A stretch of 64,000 nucleotides of DNA from Cycas panzhihuaensis (GCA_023213395.1 CM041465.1:74965741-75029740), one strand, 5' to 3'; shown: positions 34,070 to 46,665, counted from the stretch's first letter. Translations and numbers: made by a program. The notes: generated by a model not told the origin, from the letters alone.

Positions 34070-35900
34070 TTATCTTTTATATAATAGATAATACATAGGA
34101 AGTGTAGAAGAAGAAGATAAAGAAGTCTTCAGCATGTTGATCCCCCTTTGATCAGGAATTTTATAATCTTCAATAATTCTTTGAGTTTTAGAAACTTTAC
34201 TTTGATTAATGACTTTGTCATAATATCTGCAATCTGTAAGTCTATAGGATAATAAGACAAATAAATAATTTTAGCATTTACAAGATTGCGTATAAAGTGT
34301 TGATATAATTCTATGTTTTATCCTAGAGTGAACAATAGGATTGGCAGCAATAGAAATAACACCTTAATTATCAACTATAATTTTAATTAGAGAGTTAGGA
34401 AATAATTTAAGTTTACTTAATAAGGATTTGAGCTATAGTGATTCTTTATTGGCTTCAACAAGTGTACGATATTCAATTTCGGTTATGGATAAAGTTAATG
34501 CATGTATTTTCTTACTAGACTAAGTAATTGGTAAAGAGTCTAGAAAGAAAATATAACCTGCTATCAACTTACGATCATCTAGTCTCTTATCCAATCTAAA
34601 TCTGTATAGCCTATTAATTTTAGGTTGGTACTACATGAATGATAGGTTAGGCCATGGAATATTGTACCTTGTAAGTATCTTAAAATTTGTTTTACAGATT
34701 TTTAGTGAGAATCATAAGGTTTCTATATGTATCTAGAGTAAAGAGCTATAGCATACAAGATGTTTGGGCAAGTATGTGTTAGGTAGATTAAACTACTTAT
34801 AAGTTGGCGATAAGTAGTAGGATCAAAAATATGTGTAGGGTAATCAATTGATAGTTTAATACCTAATTATAGAGGATTAGGAGTTGGTTTGGCATTTTCC
34901 ATATTAAATCTTTTAATCAAATCAAGTGTATACTTGGGTTGTGAAATGGTTATCTTTGAATTAGTTTGGCAAATTTGTAAACCTAAGAAATAATGTAAAA
35001 GACTCAAGTCAGTCATTTCAAATTTGTCTATTAAGATAGTTTTTAATTGATGAATACTAGAATTTAAGGATCTAGTTATAATTATATCATCGTAAAAATT
35101 AAGATAGTAATATTTTCATTTTAGGTTTGAAGTAGAGATTGGGATCACTAATGCACTTAGTGTATCCATTTTGTGTAGGGTAATCATCTATTTTTATATA
35201 CCAAGCTCATAGATCTTGTTTTAAACCATATAAAGATTTTTTTAACTTACGTTCAAGATTAGGGTTGGAAATGAAACCAGGGGGTTATTTTATATAGATT
35301 TCTTCTTTTAGATCTCCATTCAAGAATGCTCTTTTAACATCTATTTGATAGATATTCTAGACAAATTTGGCTGCTAAAGCTAGGATAGTTTTGATAGTAT
35401 TCATTTTAGCTACTAGAGTAAAGGTTTTCATATAGTCAATACTGTTAATTTGAGAAAAACCATTGGCTACTGCTCAAGTCTTATATTTCTCAATAACTCT
35501 TTCAGAGTTATATTTTGTTCAGTAAACCCATTTATAGTCTACCAAATGTTCTTGGAGGAAAGGGTAAATAAGTCCCAAGTTGAGTTCTTTTTAAGTACAT
35601 CAAATTTAGCTTGCATGGCTTGTTGCCATATGGGACTATTATTTACTTCCTTGAAGGTTTTTTGATCATCTATGGCTAGAACTTTGGCCATTAGTAATGG
35701 AAGCTTTTGAGAATACTTTTTCTTGATATTTAATGGATTTTCAGCATCAAAGCCAGTATCAAAGAGAGTTTTTTATGCCCATACTAGTTGTTTATTTTTT
35801 ATAGAAGTAGAGATAGGAGGTTGATCAGTCAAATTTAATTGATTAACCAAATCTAATATAGATGATTTAGTTAATGTCAAATTCTAAACTTGACTGGATA
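34070..35900 (-). pseudogene. Minus-strand copia reverse transcriptase and RNase H
   Basis: Read from right to left: the RT entry at about 35900-35300, with the conserved MDVKxAFLNG-type segment near 35330 (antisense of TTGAATGGAGATCTAAAAG) and YGLKQ-like text near 35220; the catalytic region near 35080 (antisense text fits a YDDIIIT-type motif); the LSRFM/thumb segment near 34760; then RNase H to the terminal DIMTKSLIKVKF-like motif near 34190. Several stops and frameshifts. Order and orientation match the LTR pair at 33566 and 46678. Confidence 0.83.
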
Positions 35901-36990
35901 GGGAATCTATTGATTCAGGATCATCTTGTTTGTTAAAGGTGTCTGATAAACAAGTGTTGGTTAATAGATTCTTGACCAGAAGTTCTATATAAGAGGTATT
36001 TAATGAAGATCCCTCTTCATTAAATACAACATCATGTACAATTGAAATCTTATACATGATTAGATCAAGAAGCCTATAGGCCTCGCCTTCTTTGTTATAG
36101 CCAATGAAGATGTATTTAGAAATTTTAGGGTTGAGTTTCTTATATTTTTCTATGGGAACATGCCCCCATGCAATGCTTCTGAATATTTTAAGATGTTTGA
36201 TAGAAGGTTTTCGACTAGACCATTTCCGTTATGGTGTAACATTCTATAGTGATTTACTTAGTAATCAATTTAAAAGATAGTTGGAATAGGCTATTACTTC
36301 AGCCCATAACTTTAGATCTAAAACTTTTGCACGTAACATACATCAAGTCATTTCTATGAGTGTACAATTTTTATGTTTAGCAACACCATTTTATTGGGGA
36401 GTATATGCAATAAAATGCTAGAATTATATTCCATGTTTTCAAAGATCCGATTTCTTGTTTTAAGCATATAAACCCAACAATTTCTAGAAAAATCATCAAT
36501 GAAAGTGATAAACTATTTACTTCTAGAGTATATGATACTTGGAAAGGACCATAAATATCAGAGTGTACTAGTTCAAGTGTATTTTCCGCTCTAAATATAG
36601 TCTTATATGGAAAGAGATCTATGCGTTGCTTTCCTATTATGTAGGCTTCACAAACTTGATAGATTGTACTTAAGGTGGGTAATCCATGAGCTATATCATG
36701 CTTGCTTAAATATTGAAGTTTGCCATAACTTGTATAGCCAAACTGAGCATGCCATAGCTTGCTGATTAGATTAGATTTAGCTATGAAGGCATTGAAATCT
36801 TTTGCTTTAGAGTGTTAAAAACTTGTTAGATTATAGAGACTTATTTTATGATCTACAGGTCCTAAGGCAATTATTTTAAACTTGTTTAAAGGTTTTTTGA
36901 TAACAAACCTGTCTTTCTAGAATTTGACAACGAGGTCTTTCTAGCAGATTTGATATATTAAAAGAAGATTTGGTAGTAATCCAAGAATGA
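35901..36990 (-). pseudogene. Minus-strand copia integrase
   Basis: The antisense frame shows, from about 36960 down, the pre-integrase CxxC region (CQVCEAYIIGKQR near 36650), then LVHSDIYGPFQ with the first catalytic Asp (about 36570), a disrupted second Asp region, and the C-terminal HGGMFP and SKYIFIGYNKE-like segments near 36170-36090, characteristic of copia. Broken by stops. Confidence 0.83.
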
Positions 36991-38290
36991 AAAATACATC
37001 CTTAATAGAACCATCTTTTAAAGAAACATCTTATGTTCCTTTGACTTTTAGTTCTGAGCCACTTTCAAATGAGATTTCCTCTTTGGGATTAAGATCAGAA
37101 TGATAGGAAGATAGGTATTCTTGATGTCCCATCATATGATGGGATGCACGATTAAGAATCCACAAGGGTGATTGAGAAGTTAGAGCTGAAAAGGCTAATG
37201 TGGAAGTAGTTAGAGAATGATGAGAATTATGGGATTATGGTTGGATCCCCTTAGAAGCTTTCCAGGCTTCAAAAGTAATTCTATTTTATAACATCGATGG
37301 TGTGCCCCATTTTGTAACAGTAAATACAACTGATATTCTAATTAGAATTAGAATTAATAGAATTCCTTTTTAGGAATGATTGTTTAGAGGTATTCTGAGA
37401 TTGAGGTGATCCAAAATACTTATTGTTATGATGAGGATTATTTGGAGTAGATGTACCTCTATGAGGTTTTTAGAATTTGGGATGATTATAATGATTATTT
37501 TGATAGTTATTTTGATGTTTAGGTTTATTAATTAGTTTTGATTTAGAAAAAAGAGCCTGTGAAGGATCTTTATGTTTCTTGGTATGAATCAACATTGTTT
37601 GATATTTAACTATCCAATTCGTTAATTAATCGAATGTAATTGACAGATGACCTGCTTGCTGCCTAACAGTTTTGAAAAGATTGAAATGTTTTGGAAGTTT
37701 ATTGATTACGAGACGAACAAGTGTATCATCATCTTATGTGTGTGTTACAGTGAAAATTTTGTCATCTACTTTTATAGAAGACTTTATGCAATTGCCTAAG
37801 TATTTACTGATAAGTTGAAGTTTTGATAAGAATTCTTCAAGTGTAGAGAAACCTTTGAAGTTTAAATCATATATTTGTTATTCTAGAATGGCTAACTTCT
37901 AATTGTCAACCTTATCGTATTTCTCCTTTGAATGAATTCCATACTGTGGCTAAATCATCTGTGTTAGAGAAGTGCCGAATAATGTCTAGAGAGAGAGAGG
38001 TTAGGATGGTGCTTAGAGCTCCATCACAATTCATCAGATATACCATATATGCATCTAATGTTTTGTCTGTTGATTTAACAAATTCTCCTATTACATATTA
38101 CCATAGCTTTTGTTGCTTTAAGCTATGAGATATGTGTGTTTTCTAGTAAGCATAGTTTGTCGGTTAATACTAGAATCGATGCATAGGGAGGTAGTCCCAA
38201 GCATGAGCACCATTGTGGGATAGACCAATAAAGAGATCCTCTTTTAGGAGATAAGAGATGGAAGTCTTTTGAATGAGGTTTATTTTATTT
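36991..38290 (-). pseudogene. Minus-strand copia gag and protease
   Basis: At about 37150 the antisense text reads WILNRASHHMMGHQEYL. This is the copia protease site WILDSGASHHM with the catalytic Asp changed to Asn, so even apart from stops it would be inactive. At about 37300-37330 is the zinc knuckle CIYCYKMGHTID, which has lost its last Cys. Before that, 37380-37560 is a Gly/Asn/Arg-rich linker, and 37600-38290 holds capsid-like sequence, including a segment antisense to the 66-codon plus-strand frame at 37928, which is only a shadow. Confidence 0.8.
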
Positions 38291-39356
38291 TTGCAACAAA
38301 AAATAGATTTTGAAAAGTAGATGTTTTACTAAAATAAGTTTGTCAATATTGAACATAATGTAATTAAGATTGTTATTTGGTCATAACAAATTATCTTTAA
38401 CACATCAATTTACCATTGAAAAGATAAAGACAACTCATTCAATCTTTTATTTTCAATATTGATTAGAAAAATGTAGTAAAATAAACTTATTAACATTAAT
38501 ATTTATAGTTAATAATAAAAAAATATTAATTTTTTTATGAATCATATCATTATTACACGTATTAAAGATTAAATTAAGATGTTTGGTGGATACATAATTA
38601 TTTTACTTTAATTTTTAATTAATTACATAATATCGATAAAAAAAATTAATAAATTTTATTGAATTAAAATCAAATAATGAATATTTGCTAGCTTAAGATA
38701 CTAGAATTGATAAATCATATGAAAATTTTCTTAAAAACTTATACATACCTCAGCTTACCTAGACGCAAATGAAGATATATATTTAGGTGAGGTTCTATAA
38801 ATCAAAATGACATCCAAATGGCTTGAGCAGCTAGTTAATACATCCATATCTAAAATATGAATATGACACTTCTTTCAAAATTGAATTTAGATTTCGTATG
38901 TTGAAGTTATTAAAAAAATAGCACAGGTACCCCCTTTTTGAAAGAAAAATTAAAAAAATAAAAATAAACATAAAAATAAAAGGTAAATTGTTAAGATAGG
39001 GGTTAAGCCCCCTTTAAGGACTGATCAGGGTCACATAGGAGGCTTATGTGGTTTGGGGCTTGAGGAGGGGAGGGGCTTAGATAGACTAAAAAAAAGAGTT
39101 TAATTTATTTTAATTAAACTTACCCTTACATAAAAAAGAGTAAATAAAACATTATTGGAGAGGGACGTAGACCCAAAAAAGGAGTAAATTAGTTTATAAA
39201 CTTCACAAAGATTTATACATTCTTGGATATGGGTTTCATTCCACTTCTCCATTTAGGTTTTTGTGGGTTCGAAGGGCGACAACTCCAATTGATAGAGGTT
39301 CTTGAATGATGTTATCTGGGTGTCTCCTTTACATGATTTCTCTTGATATCTAGAGG
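38291..39356 (-). other. Leader of the minus-strand copia, no gene seen
   Basis: AT-rich, with a purine/GC-richer stretch near 39000-39080 (GGGGCTTGAGGAGGGGAGGGGC). No coding domain recognised. Continues after the minisatellite and the LINE. Confidence 0.4.
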
Positions 39357-39563
39357 CTCATTACTGGTGTTAGTTGCATGCATGGTTGCAACTTCTTTAG
39401 GCTGGTTGCTGGTCTTGATTCCTTATGTGGTTGATGACTTTCTCAAGCTAGTTGTTGGTCTTGATTCCTTGCATGGTTGATGGTTTTTTCAAGCTGGCTG
39501 CCGGTCTTGGTCTCTTCCATGGTTGGTGACATCTTTAACCTAGTCACTAGTCTTTATTCTTCC
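39357..39563. repeat. 46-bp minisatellite (about 4.5 units)
   Basis: Units at 39357-39401 (45 bases), 39402-39447, 39448-39493, 39494-39539 and a partial at 39540-39563. The consensus begins CTGGTTGCTGGTCTTGATTC and continues CTTGCATGGTTGATGACTTTTTCAAG. Units 2 and 3 are the most alike and the outer units are more diverged, the usual pattern for an array growing from its centre. It lies about 200 bases left of the LINE insertion point, within the copia leader. Confidence 0.9.
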
Positions 39564-39765
39564 ATTAGAATCTATTGTTTGGCAGGATCTTTCCTTAGTT
39601 CTGCAGTAGGTTCATAGGTGAGATGATTTTCATTAATTAGTACTTAGTATTGATGAATTGAAGGCTACTAACCTTGCTAGGGTTTTGTCTCCTTTTGAGG
39701 TTTGAATACCTTCTGTCATCATTGTGGTGAATAAGAGAAAAAGGCCTCTATGTAACCATGATCAT

Positions 39766-39776
39766 TTCTTATTTAT
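39766..39776. other. LINE target-site duplication, left
   Basis: TTCTTATTTAT, identical to 46101-46111 directly after the A-run. Eleven bases is typical for target-primed reverse transcription. Confidence 0.85.
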
Positions 39777-40335
39777 GGGAAATATGGTGGAGCTGTGAAT
39801 AGAATAGAGAATAGAAGATGGCCTATGACTGTTAGGGTTTCAGAGTGGCGGTGGAAGATTTTGTATAGACTGGGATGCGATGGCGTCCATCGAACGGCCA
39901 TGGCAAGGACGTTAGGGCCTTGCGCAAGGATTCAATTGGGGTCGCTCACCCCATAGACCTACCTATGAAGGAAGACAGAACGTGAAAGGTGAAAGGGAGG
40001 TGCAGACTATGGCGTAACAACTAGACATTCCAGAGCCTACATCTTTGGCTCATTCTGGAATGACTGCCATTCTAGTGCACTATAGTGATAGTAGGAAGGC
40101 AGATCGAGATAGGTAATAGTTCCTACTTGAAGATAGATAGGTTTTTAGAGAAGCCTGATTGGGAAAGGAGACAGGGGTTGTGTCATGAAGGCAGACTTAC
40201 AGAGGACCTACTAGGAAGTAGACCTCTGATTGGGACCAAGAAATCAAAAATGAAGATAATGGCTAAGCAGGCTTTAACCATGGTATGCTTATGTTTTTCT
40301 GGCTGGTTCTTCTTTGCAGTCCTTAATATTTAAAT

Positions 40336-41735
40336 ATGGAAATGGATTATATTCCTTAAAACGAGACTCAGATCCCAAACCTATCCCCAGGGAAATCTTA
40401 CCGAGATGTATTGAAATCAAATGAAGAGGAAACTCTCAACCTAATGCCAGTGGTTATTGATAATAAAGTTAGATTGAAAATACCCCTAGCTCTTGTGGAG
40501 AGAACCGAGAAACTTTGGGAGAACTACCTTGTAGGCAAATTCTTGGGACCTAGACTAGGTCTGGAGACTATCAGGAGCTGGACGAGAACTAAATGGAAAA
40601 TGGTGGGAAGCGTGGAAGTAATAGCCATGCCCAAGGGTTGCGTGCTATTCAAATTCTCTTCCTATGAAGATATGTCAAGTATCCTACTCAGGGCTCCATG
40701 GATGTTTGGCAGGAAAGCCTTGTCTCTTGAGAAATGGCACAAGGACTTTGATCACTCTATTCCCAAAATTAAACAATCCCCTTTATAGATTCAACTCCCG
40801 GGCCTCCCATTATACCATTGGAACCCAGAAGTATTTAAAGGTATAGCAAAAGTGGTGGGTCCTCTTCTAGCAGTTGATTCTATGACAAAGAACAGGAGCA
40901 GACTCATTAACGTTAGAATTTGTGCTTTAATTTAGCTTCATAAACCTCTCCTGGATGACATCTGGATGGACGTGCCGGATGGGAGTTGGGTGCAGCCGCT
41001 GACTTATGAAATGGACCATATAAGATGCTCCACCAAGAAAAACTGGGGCACTGCCCAAAAATGCCTAGGGGTTCAACCTCCAATGGATGAGAATAATAAG
41101 GGACCCCCAGAACCAAATCTCTAAGAAAAGAAAGAAAAGGATCAAGAGGTGGTACTAGAGCATGTAGGTCACATGGAGGTAGCTAAGACCCCTCTAGGGA
41201 ATCTGGGTTTCAACCCCAATGAGGAGGATTTGCTCCTAAAGGAAGGAAAGCAAATTGCATAGACCTTTTTGACTCTGGGTAGTCAGGCTGGCATGGTCAG
41301 TATAGAGGTTCCTCCCCATGTTAAGACTACAACCAAGTTACAAACTATCCCACCTAAACCACAGCGGGCGAGGGATAAGCAAGTCACAGGAAGGTTAGGT
41401 TTGTCTCCTACCGCAGAGGTTGAAGATGTTTCTAGAGAATCTGAGAATCAGAGGCAGTGGGTTAGGGTTAAGGAGTCAGCACCCATATTGGAGGACTTAG
41501 GAGAACTGCACCGGATCCAACACCATAACCGATCCCCCAGAAAAAGCAGCCAGATGTGGGAACTGAGAAGAAGGTAGGGAGGCCACCTCTAAAGCTATTA
41601 AGAGAGAAAGAAACGGCTGCCCAAGTAGACCAAGGCAGCCAGAAACCTCTAAAGGAAGTATTCCTTGAAGGGCCTACCCTTAGATCCAGTACTTTAGGCA
41701 AAGAGCCTCCAAAAGGAGAGCCTGCTGAAGTCTGA
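40336..41735 (+). pseudogene. LINE ORF1 (DUF4283 / nucleic-acid-binding)
   Basis: The best start is ATG 40336; the frame then meets TAA after seven codons (40357) and continues as GKSYRDVLKSNEE and the DUF4283 core: LVGKFLGPRLG, then MPKGCVLFKF and LLRAPWMFGRKALSLEKW at about 40700. After TAG 40786 come LPGLPLYHWNPEVFKGIA (the usual linker) and a degenerate zinc-knuckle region near 41025 (CSTKKNWGTAQKC). Further in-frame stops are at 40933, 41122, 41260 and 41575, then a frame change leads to TGA 41733-41735. In intact plant L1s this protein binds element RNA. The start upstream of 40411 is preferred because the conserved text extends across it. Confidence 0.85.
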
Positions 41736-41752
41736 AAGCAAAGGAAAAAGAA

Positions 41753-44700
41753 ATGAAACTAATATCATGGAATATCAGGGGACTCAACGCCCCCTCGAAG
41801 CAGAGGATTATTAAGAATATGAGAAATAAATATCTTTCGGATCTGATATTCTTGTAGGAAACCAAATTGAATAAGGAGAATGGCCCAAGGATTAAGAACA
41901 AAATTTAGAAGACCGCTGAAAGTATTGAGATCGACTATGCCCAAGGAGCTGAGGGCTTAATGGTCCTATGGAATCTGTCGACATGGTCGGAAGAACTCTT
42001 CCTAGCAGAGGGATCTTTTATATTGGTTCAGTTAACAAACAAAAACAACAACCTATCATGGTTAGCCATAAACGTCTATGCTCCAAATAGTCAAGAGGCC
42101 AGGAAGAGTCTTTGGGACAAACTATTAGAGGCCCACAGGGATTGCCAACAACCATGGCTGCTGGCAGGGGATTTCAACTTGGTGATGTCCCTGAATAATA
42201 AGAGAGGTGGCACTGGTGGATGGACAACCAACATGGGAGAGTTTAGTGACTTCCTTCAGCAGGGGGGCCTAGAGGATGTTAAGCTTAGGGGGGCATCTTT
42301 TACCTGGTCAAATAAGCGATTAGGGAATGACTTAATTCAAATTAAATTGGACAAGGTGCTGGTCAATTATGACTAGATGAGGAGCTTTAATAACTTCACC
42401 CTTGAGGTATTACTAAGGACAAGATCTGACCATTCTCCACTCTTGCTCCAATTTTTGGACCTGGGCAAATTCATTGGGTCTCCCTTCAGGTTCGAGCTAA
42501 TGTGGCTTCGTCACACTGATCTTAGGAATAGGGTTAAAGAATGGTGGCGAATTCAAATCAAAGGTCACACAATGTACAGATTTTCAAAGAAGATTGATTG
42601 GATTAAAAGACAAGTTAAGGCTTGGAACAAGGAGGTACTCCAAAATATTCATGAGCAGAAGGATAAAACTATCAGTGATCTGAAAGATATAGAGGATAGG
42701 ATTGAACAAACGGGTAGATCCCCTGAACTAGATAAGACAGAGAAGGAGCTGGTTGAGAAGCTGGATGAGATTCTCACAAGAGAAGAAATCCACTGGAGAC
42801 AGAAATCTAGGGCTCTTTGGTCGGCAGAAGGTGACAAGAATACAAAATTCTTCCATATGACTACAACTAAATATAAAGCTAGCAATAGAATTACCAGTCT
42901 TCAAATGGAAGATGGCTCGGTTGTTAGTTCGACTGAGGGAATGAAGGAGTTGGCCAGCGATTACTTCAAGAATCTATTCACTGAACCACAGGACGGGGAC
43001 ATGGATAGCAGGAAAGACTTCCTAAACAACATCCCTAGGTTGGTTAATGAAGCTCAAAATGAGCAGCTAACTTCTCTGTTCACTCTGGAGGAAGTCAGGG
43101 CGGCTCTCTTCGACATGAAGAAAGATAAAGCTCCTGGCCCTGATGGATTTCCTCTGGGTTTTTTCTAAGAGTATTGGGATATTATTAAAGGAGACTTAAT
43201 GGAAGCTTTGTAGGAGTTCTATGTAAACAAAAAGATGTTGTAGGAATGGCAGACTACATTCCTTGTCCTCATTCCTAAAAAAGAAGGTATGAAAAGGATG
43301 GAAGAGTTTCATCCTATTAGTCTTTATAATGTTAAATACAAGATTTTAACTACTGTCCTGGTCAACAGACTGAAGAGAATTATGCCAAACATTATCTCCC
43401 AGAATCAGGATGGGTTCCTTCGAGGTAGGCAGATATATGATGGATATATTGTTGTCCACGAAACAATTCACTTAGCTACTAAAAGGAAGGAGCCTGCGAT
43501 GCTCATCAAGATCGATTTCATGAAGGCCTTCGATAGGGTCTCCTAGGAATGCCTGCTAGATTGCCTAGAGGCATTTGGCTTTAGGGAATCTTGGCAATCT
43601 TGGATTAAGCTGTGTATTGGTAATCCACAATTCTCTGTTATTATCAATGGTTCATCTTCCAAGTTCTTCCCCAAATTTAGGGGGTTGAGGCAAGGAGATC
43701 CCCTTTCTCCCTTCTTATTCATCACGATGGCTGAGTTGCTAGGTAGAACCTTGGAGTCTACTAGGAGGCTTGGGTTCTTAAATGGTATCAAATCGACATG
43801 GGGGGTGGACAATGTGGCACACCATCAATTTATAGATGACAATATCTTTCTTAGGAAAGTGACTATAAGAGAGGCTTCCAAATTTAAAGAGATCTTAGGA
43901 TATTTTGAGAAGGCCACGAACCAGAAGATAAGTCTCAAGAAGAGTAACGTCTTTTTCATAAATACCCCAGGCTATATCCAAGGCAAGATTAGCAAAATCT
44001 TAGGAATGGACATAAAAAAGCTTCTCACAATTTACCTGGGTTTGCCTTTATTTGTTGGTAAGATGTCCAAAGATATGTGGAACCCTCTTATAGATAGAAT
44101 GCAAAGAAAGTTAGCGGGTTGGAAAGGCGCCCTTCTGAGCTTAGCTGGAAAACTCCAGCTAGTTACCTCTACTCTCCAAAGCATCCCAGTATTTTGGATG
44201 TCCATCTTTAGGGTTCCACCTAGTATCTCAGACATTATTGAATTAATCCAGAAAAGATTTCTCTGGTCTAGGACAGAAAGTAAAGACAGGATTCATTTGA
44301 TAAGTTGGAGCAAAGTATGTACTCCAAAATGGGCCAGTGGTCTCAATTTGAGAAGGCTCTCTCCCTTCAATGTTGCCCTTGGGGCAAAGTTTGGGTGGAG
44401 ATTACTCAAAGGTGGGGAGAGACTTTGGGAGAGGATCCTTTCTAGAAAATATATTCAGGGGGGCTCTCTTTTGGATAGCAGTGTCTCGCCTACCGGTTTC
44501 TACCATCTGGAGGAGTATCCTCAAAGCTTGGGTAACTATCAGGGATGGCGTAAAATGGAGACTGGGTGATGGCAACTCCATCAGATTTTGGGAAGATGTG
44601 TGGTGTTGTGATAAGGTGCTGAAGGAGTTCCCAGACCTAGTGCCTTTAATAGGTCCTTGTGTTAGGTAATACGGTAAACTGATTAAAGATTATTGGACTA

Positions 44701-45945
44701 GAAGAGAAGGAAGCAGGATCTGGAGGAACTTTGAAGATATCCATGGGATAGGTAGCCTGCAGGAGGGTCTTAATAAGATTAAAATGATTCTAGGTAGGAG
44801 TTATATCCCTAGAACTCCTTTGCAGGATTCATTGGTGTGGCCCTCTACACCGGGGAGTACACAGTGCAATAGGGTTACCAATACTTATGCCTAAAAAGAG
44901 GGGACAAGAAAAACCCAATGCTAGAAGGTGTCTGGAGGCTCCTCCTCGTTCTGAAAATAGCTCTTTTCTGGTGGACTTGTCTCATGAACAAAATTCTCAT
45001 TGTAGATAACCTTCAAAAGTGAGGCTTTATGTTGGCTAACAGATGTGTTTTATGCGGCAAAGGGGAGGAATCCATTGATCACATCATCCTAAAGTACCCT
45101 TTCATAAGGGAAGTATGGAGGAAGTTGCTTGGAAAACTGGAAGTGTGCTAGACATTCTTGTAAAAGATAGCTAACCTTTGGCTTGCTTGGCAAAGCCCAT
45201 TCAAAAGTAATACCCTCAGCTGCATTTGGAAGAATACACTCCCGATTTTGGCATGGAATATCTAGAAAGAAAGGAACAGTAGGATTTTCTAGGGAAAAGA
45301 GAAGGACCAAATGGCCATCTATAATAGAACCTATTTAGACATCAGAGAAAACATTGTAAATGTTATAGAAAAATGCATATCCCTGAAAGAGAACAGGATT
45401 TTGCTCAAACCGGCATAGAACCTGAATTTGTGACGTCTAAGCCCAGAAGCACTAGATGGATACCTTCGGAGGATCCCTGGATCAAAATTAATTTTGACGA
45501 GGCAGCGAAAGGGAACCCTGGTGAAGCCAGGGGTGGGGGAACCTATAGGGACAGCAAAGGCTCCCTCATTTGGGCCTTTGCAGATTACTATGAGAACCAG
45601 ACGAATAACTATGTGGAAATGCATGCTATGCTTAAAGCCCTCAACTTAGCTAGCATAGGGGGCATTCAGAGGTTAGTAATTGACGGTGATTCAGAGGTTG
45701 TTTTAAACTCGCTAAAAGGAGTGGCCCTCCCGGATTGGAGATTTCAGGCTATAATCAAAGATGCCATAGAGATCATTAAAGGATTATCGGATGTCTATAT
45801 AAGACACACTTTGAGAGAAGGCTATAAAGCAGTAGAGTTTTTGGCAAACTGGGCGGTGAGGAACAAGAGGGGTCAAGTGTGGAGATGTGATTTCCCTAGG
45901 GACCTTCTAGCTCTGGTTGAGAAGGATGTGATCTATAGTAGCTAG
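41753..45945 (+). pseudogene. LINE ORF2: AP endonuclease, reverse transcriptase, zf-RVT, RNase H
   Basis: ATG 41753 lies 17 bases after ORF1. The endonuclease shows ISWNIRGLN, INVYAPN, AGDFNLV (about 42168) and RSDHSPLL (about 42424), i.e. the catalytic Asp/Asn and His motifs. Reverse transcriptase: KAPGPDGFPLGFF (43135), IDFMKAFDRVS (43510), RGLRQGDPLSPFLF (43680) and FIDDNIF at 43829-43849, where plant L1s usually have FADD. A zf-RVT-like CVLCGKGEESIDHII region lies near 45050. An RNase H frame (45373-45945) contains INFDEAAKGNPG, NNYVEMHAM and DGDSEVV. One frame runs 41753-44569 with seven stops (TAG at 41855, 41906, 42374, 43211, 43241, 43544; TAA at 43166), then frameshifts near 44.55 kb and 44.7-45.4 kb. 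Confidence 0.93.
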
Positions 45946-46100
45946 CCATGGGGCTTATCTCAGCATTCTAGTCCTCTTGCCTAAATCGTGGGGTTGTCAC
46001 GGTTAACTTTGACTTGGTATCTTATTAGCTTTCTGATGTATTAGGTTGTAGGATCCTGTTTTCAAACCCACTTTAATTCATTTTATTTTACCAAAAAAAA
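45946..46100 (+). other. LINE 3' UTR and A-run
   Basis: Non-coding tail ending in eight A (46093-46100) before the target-site duplication. A short A-run fits an aged poly(A) tail. Confidence 0.8.
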
Positions 46101-46111
46101 TTCTTATTTAT
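46101..46111. other. LINE target-site duplication, right
   Basis: TTCTTATTTAT, the copy of 39766-39776. Removing the LINE and one copy restores a continuous copia leader. Confidence 0.85.
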
Positions 46112-46665
46112 CTTCTTAAATTTCTTTTCAATTTTTGTCATCAGATGAATTTATTGATGGACTGCATGTAGATGTCATTACAGTAGGAATTTCTTTTACT
46201 TCATGTTGGTGATTTCTTCAGTATTTTTTATACATTTTGGAACTAGTTAAGAAAGGCTTTGCTTTGTAAGGATCTTCTCCAAGCTGCAACAAGTGGTTCT
46301 AAGCAATTTCTGAAGCTGGATAGAGGATTTTTCTCGTACTAGGGTTTCATTTTAGCAGTCTTCTTCCTTTTTAGAAAAAAAATAAAATATGAGATTTTAG
46401 CTTTGAGAGAGGGTTTATCAAACTATGGTTAATGTATTTATTTTGTAATAGCTTCGTAGATGAACTAGCAGTATGTAATTTTAATAGGCTAGACCTACAA
46501 AATAGATGTTAGTGAATAAAAAGAAAAACACCTTTTTGGCGTTAGTTTTTGTAAGAAGAAAATAATTATTTAATATAAATTTTTGTTCCTATTAATCTTT
46601 ACATATTTGTTGTTTTAGAACTTACTACAAGCATTGTATATTAATTGAAATTTACTAACTACCCT
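46112..46665 (-). other. Remainder of the minus-strand copia leader
   Basis: About 550 bases between the LINE and the PBS. No coding domain seen. Confidence 0.5.

Larger units (their letters stand above)
39777..46100 (+). mobile_element. Near full-length L1-type LINE (6.3 kb) inside the minus-strand copia
   Basis: Bounded by 11-bp target-site duplications. Contents in order: 5' UTR of about 560 bases (a frame at 40085-40333 has no recognised domain), ORF1, ORF2, a 3' UTR of about 145 bases and a short A-run (46093-46100). Base composition is more balanced than the surrounding copia, so it is the younger insertion. Both ORFs carry several stops and ORF2 two frameshifts, so it cannot move on its own. 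Confidence 0.9.

Noticed and set aside
37928-38128. 66-codon plus-strand frame
   Set aside because: Antisense shadow of the minus-strand copia gag.
39357-39563. Protein-coding tandem repeat
   Set aside because: The 46-base period is not a multiple of three and stops occur in the frames; it is a minisatellite.
40085-40333. 82-codon frame upstream of LINE ORF1 as a separate gene
   Set aside because: It lies in the LINE 5' UTR, shows no domain, and no similar upstream protein is known to me in plant L1 elements.
42649-42885. Minus-strand 78-codon Ser-rich frame
   Set aside because: Shadow of the ORF2 coding strand; the sense frame carries clear LINE motifs.
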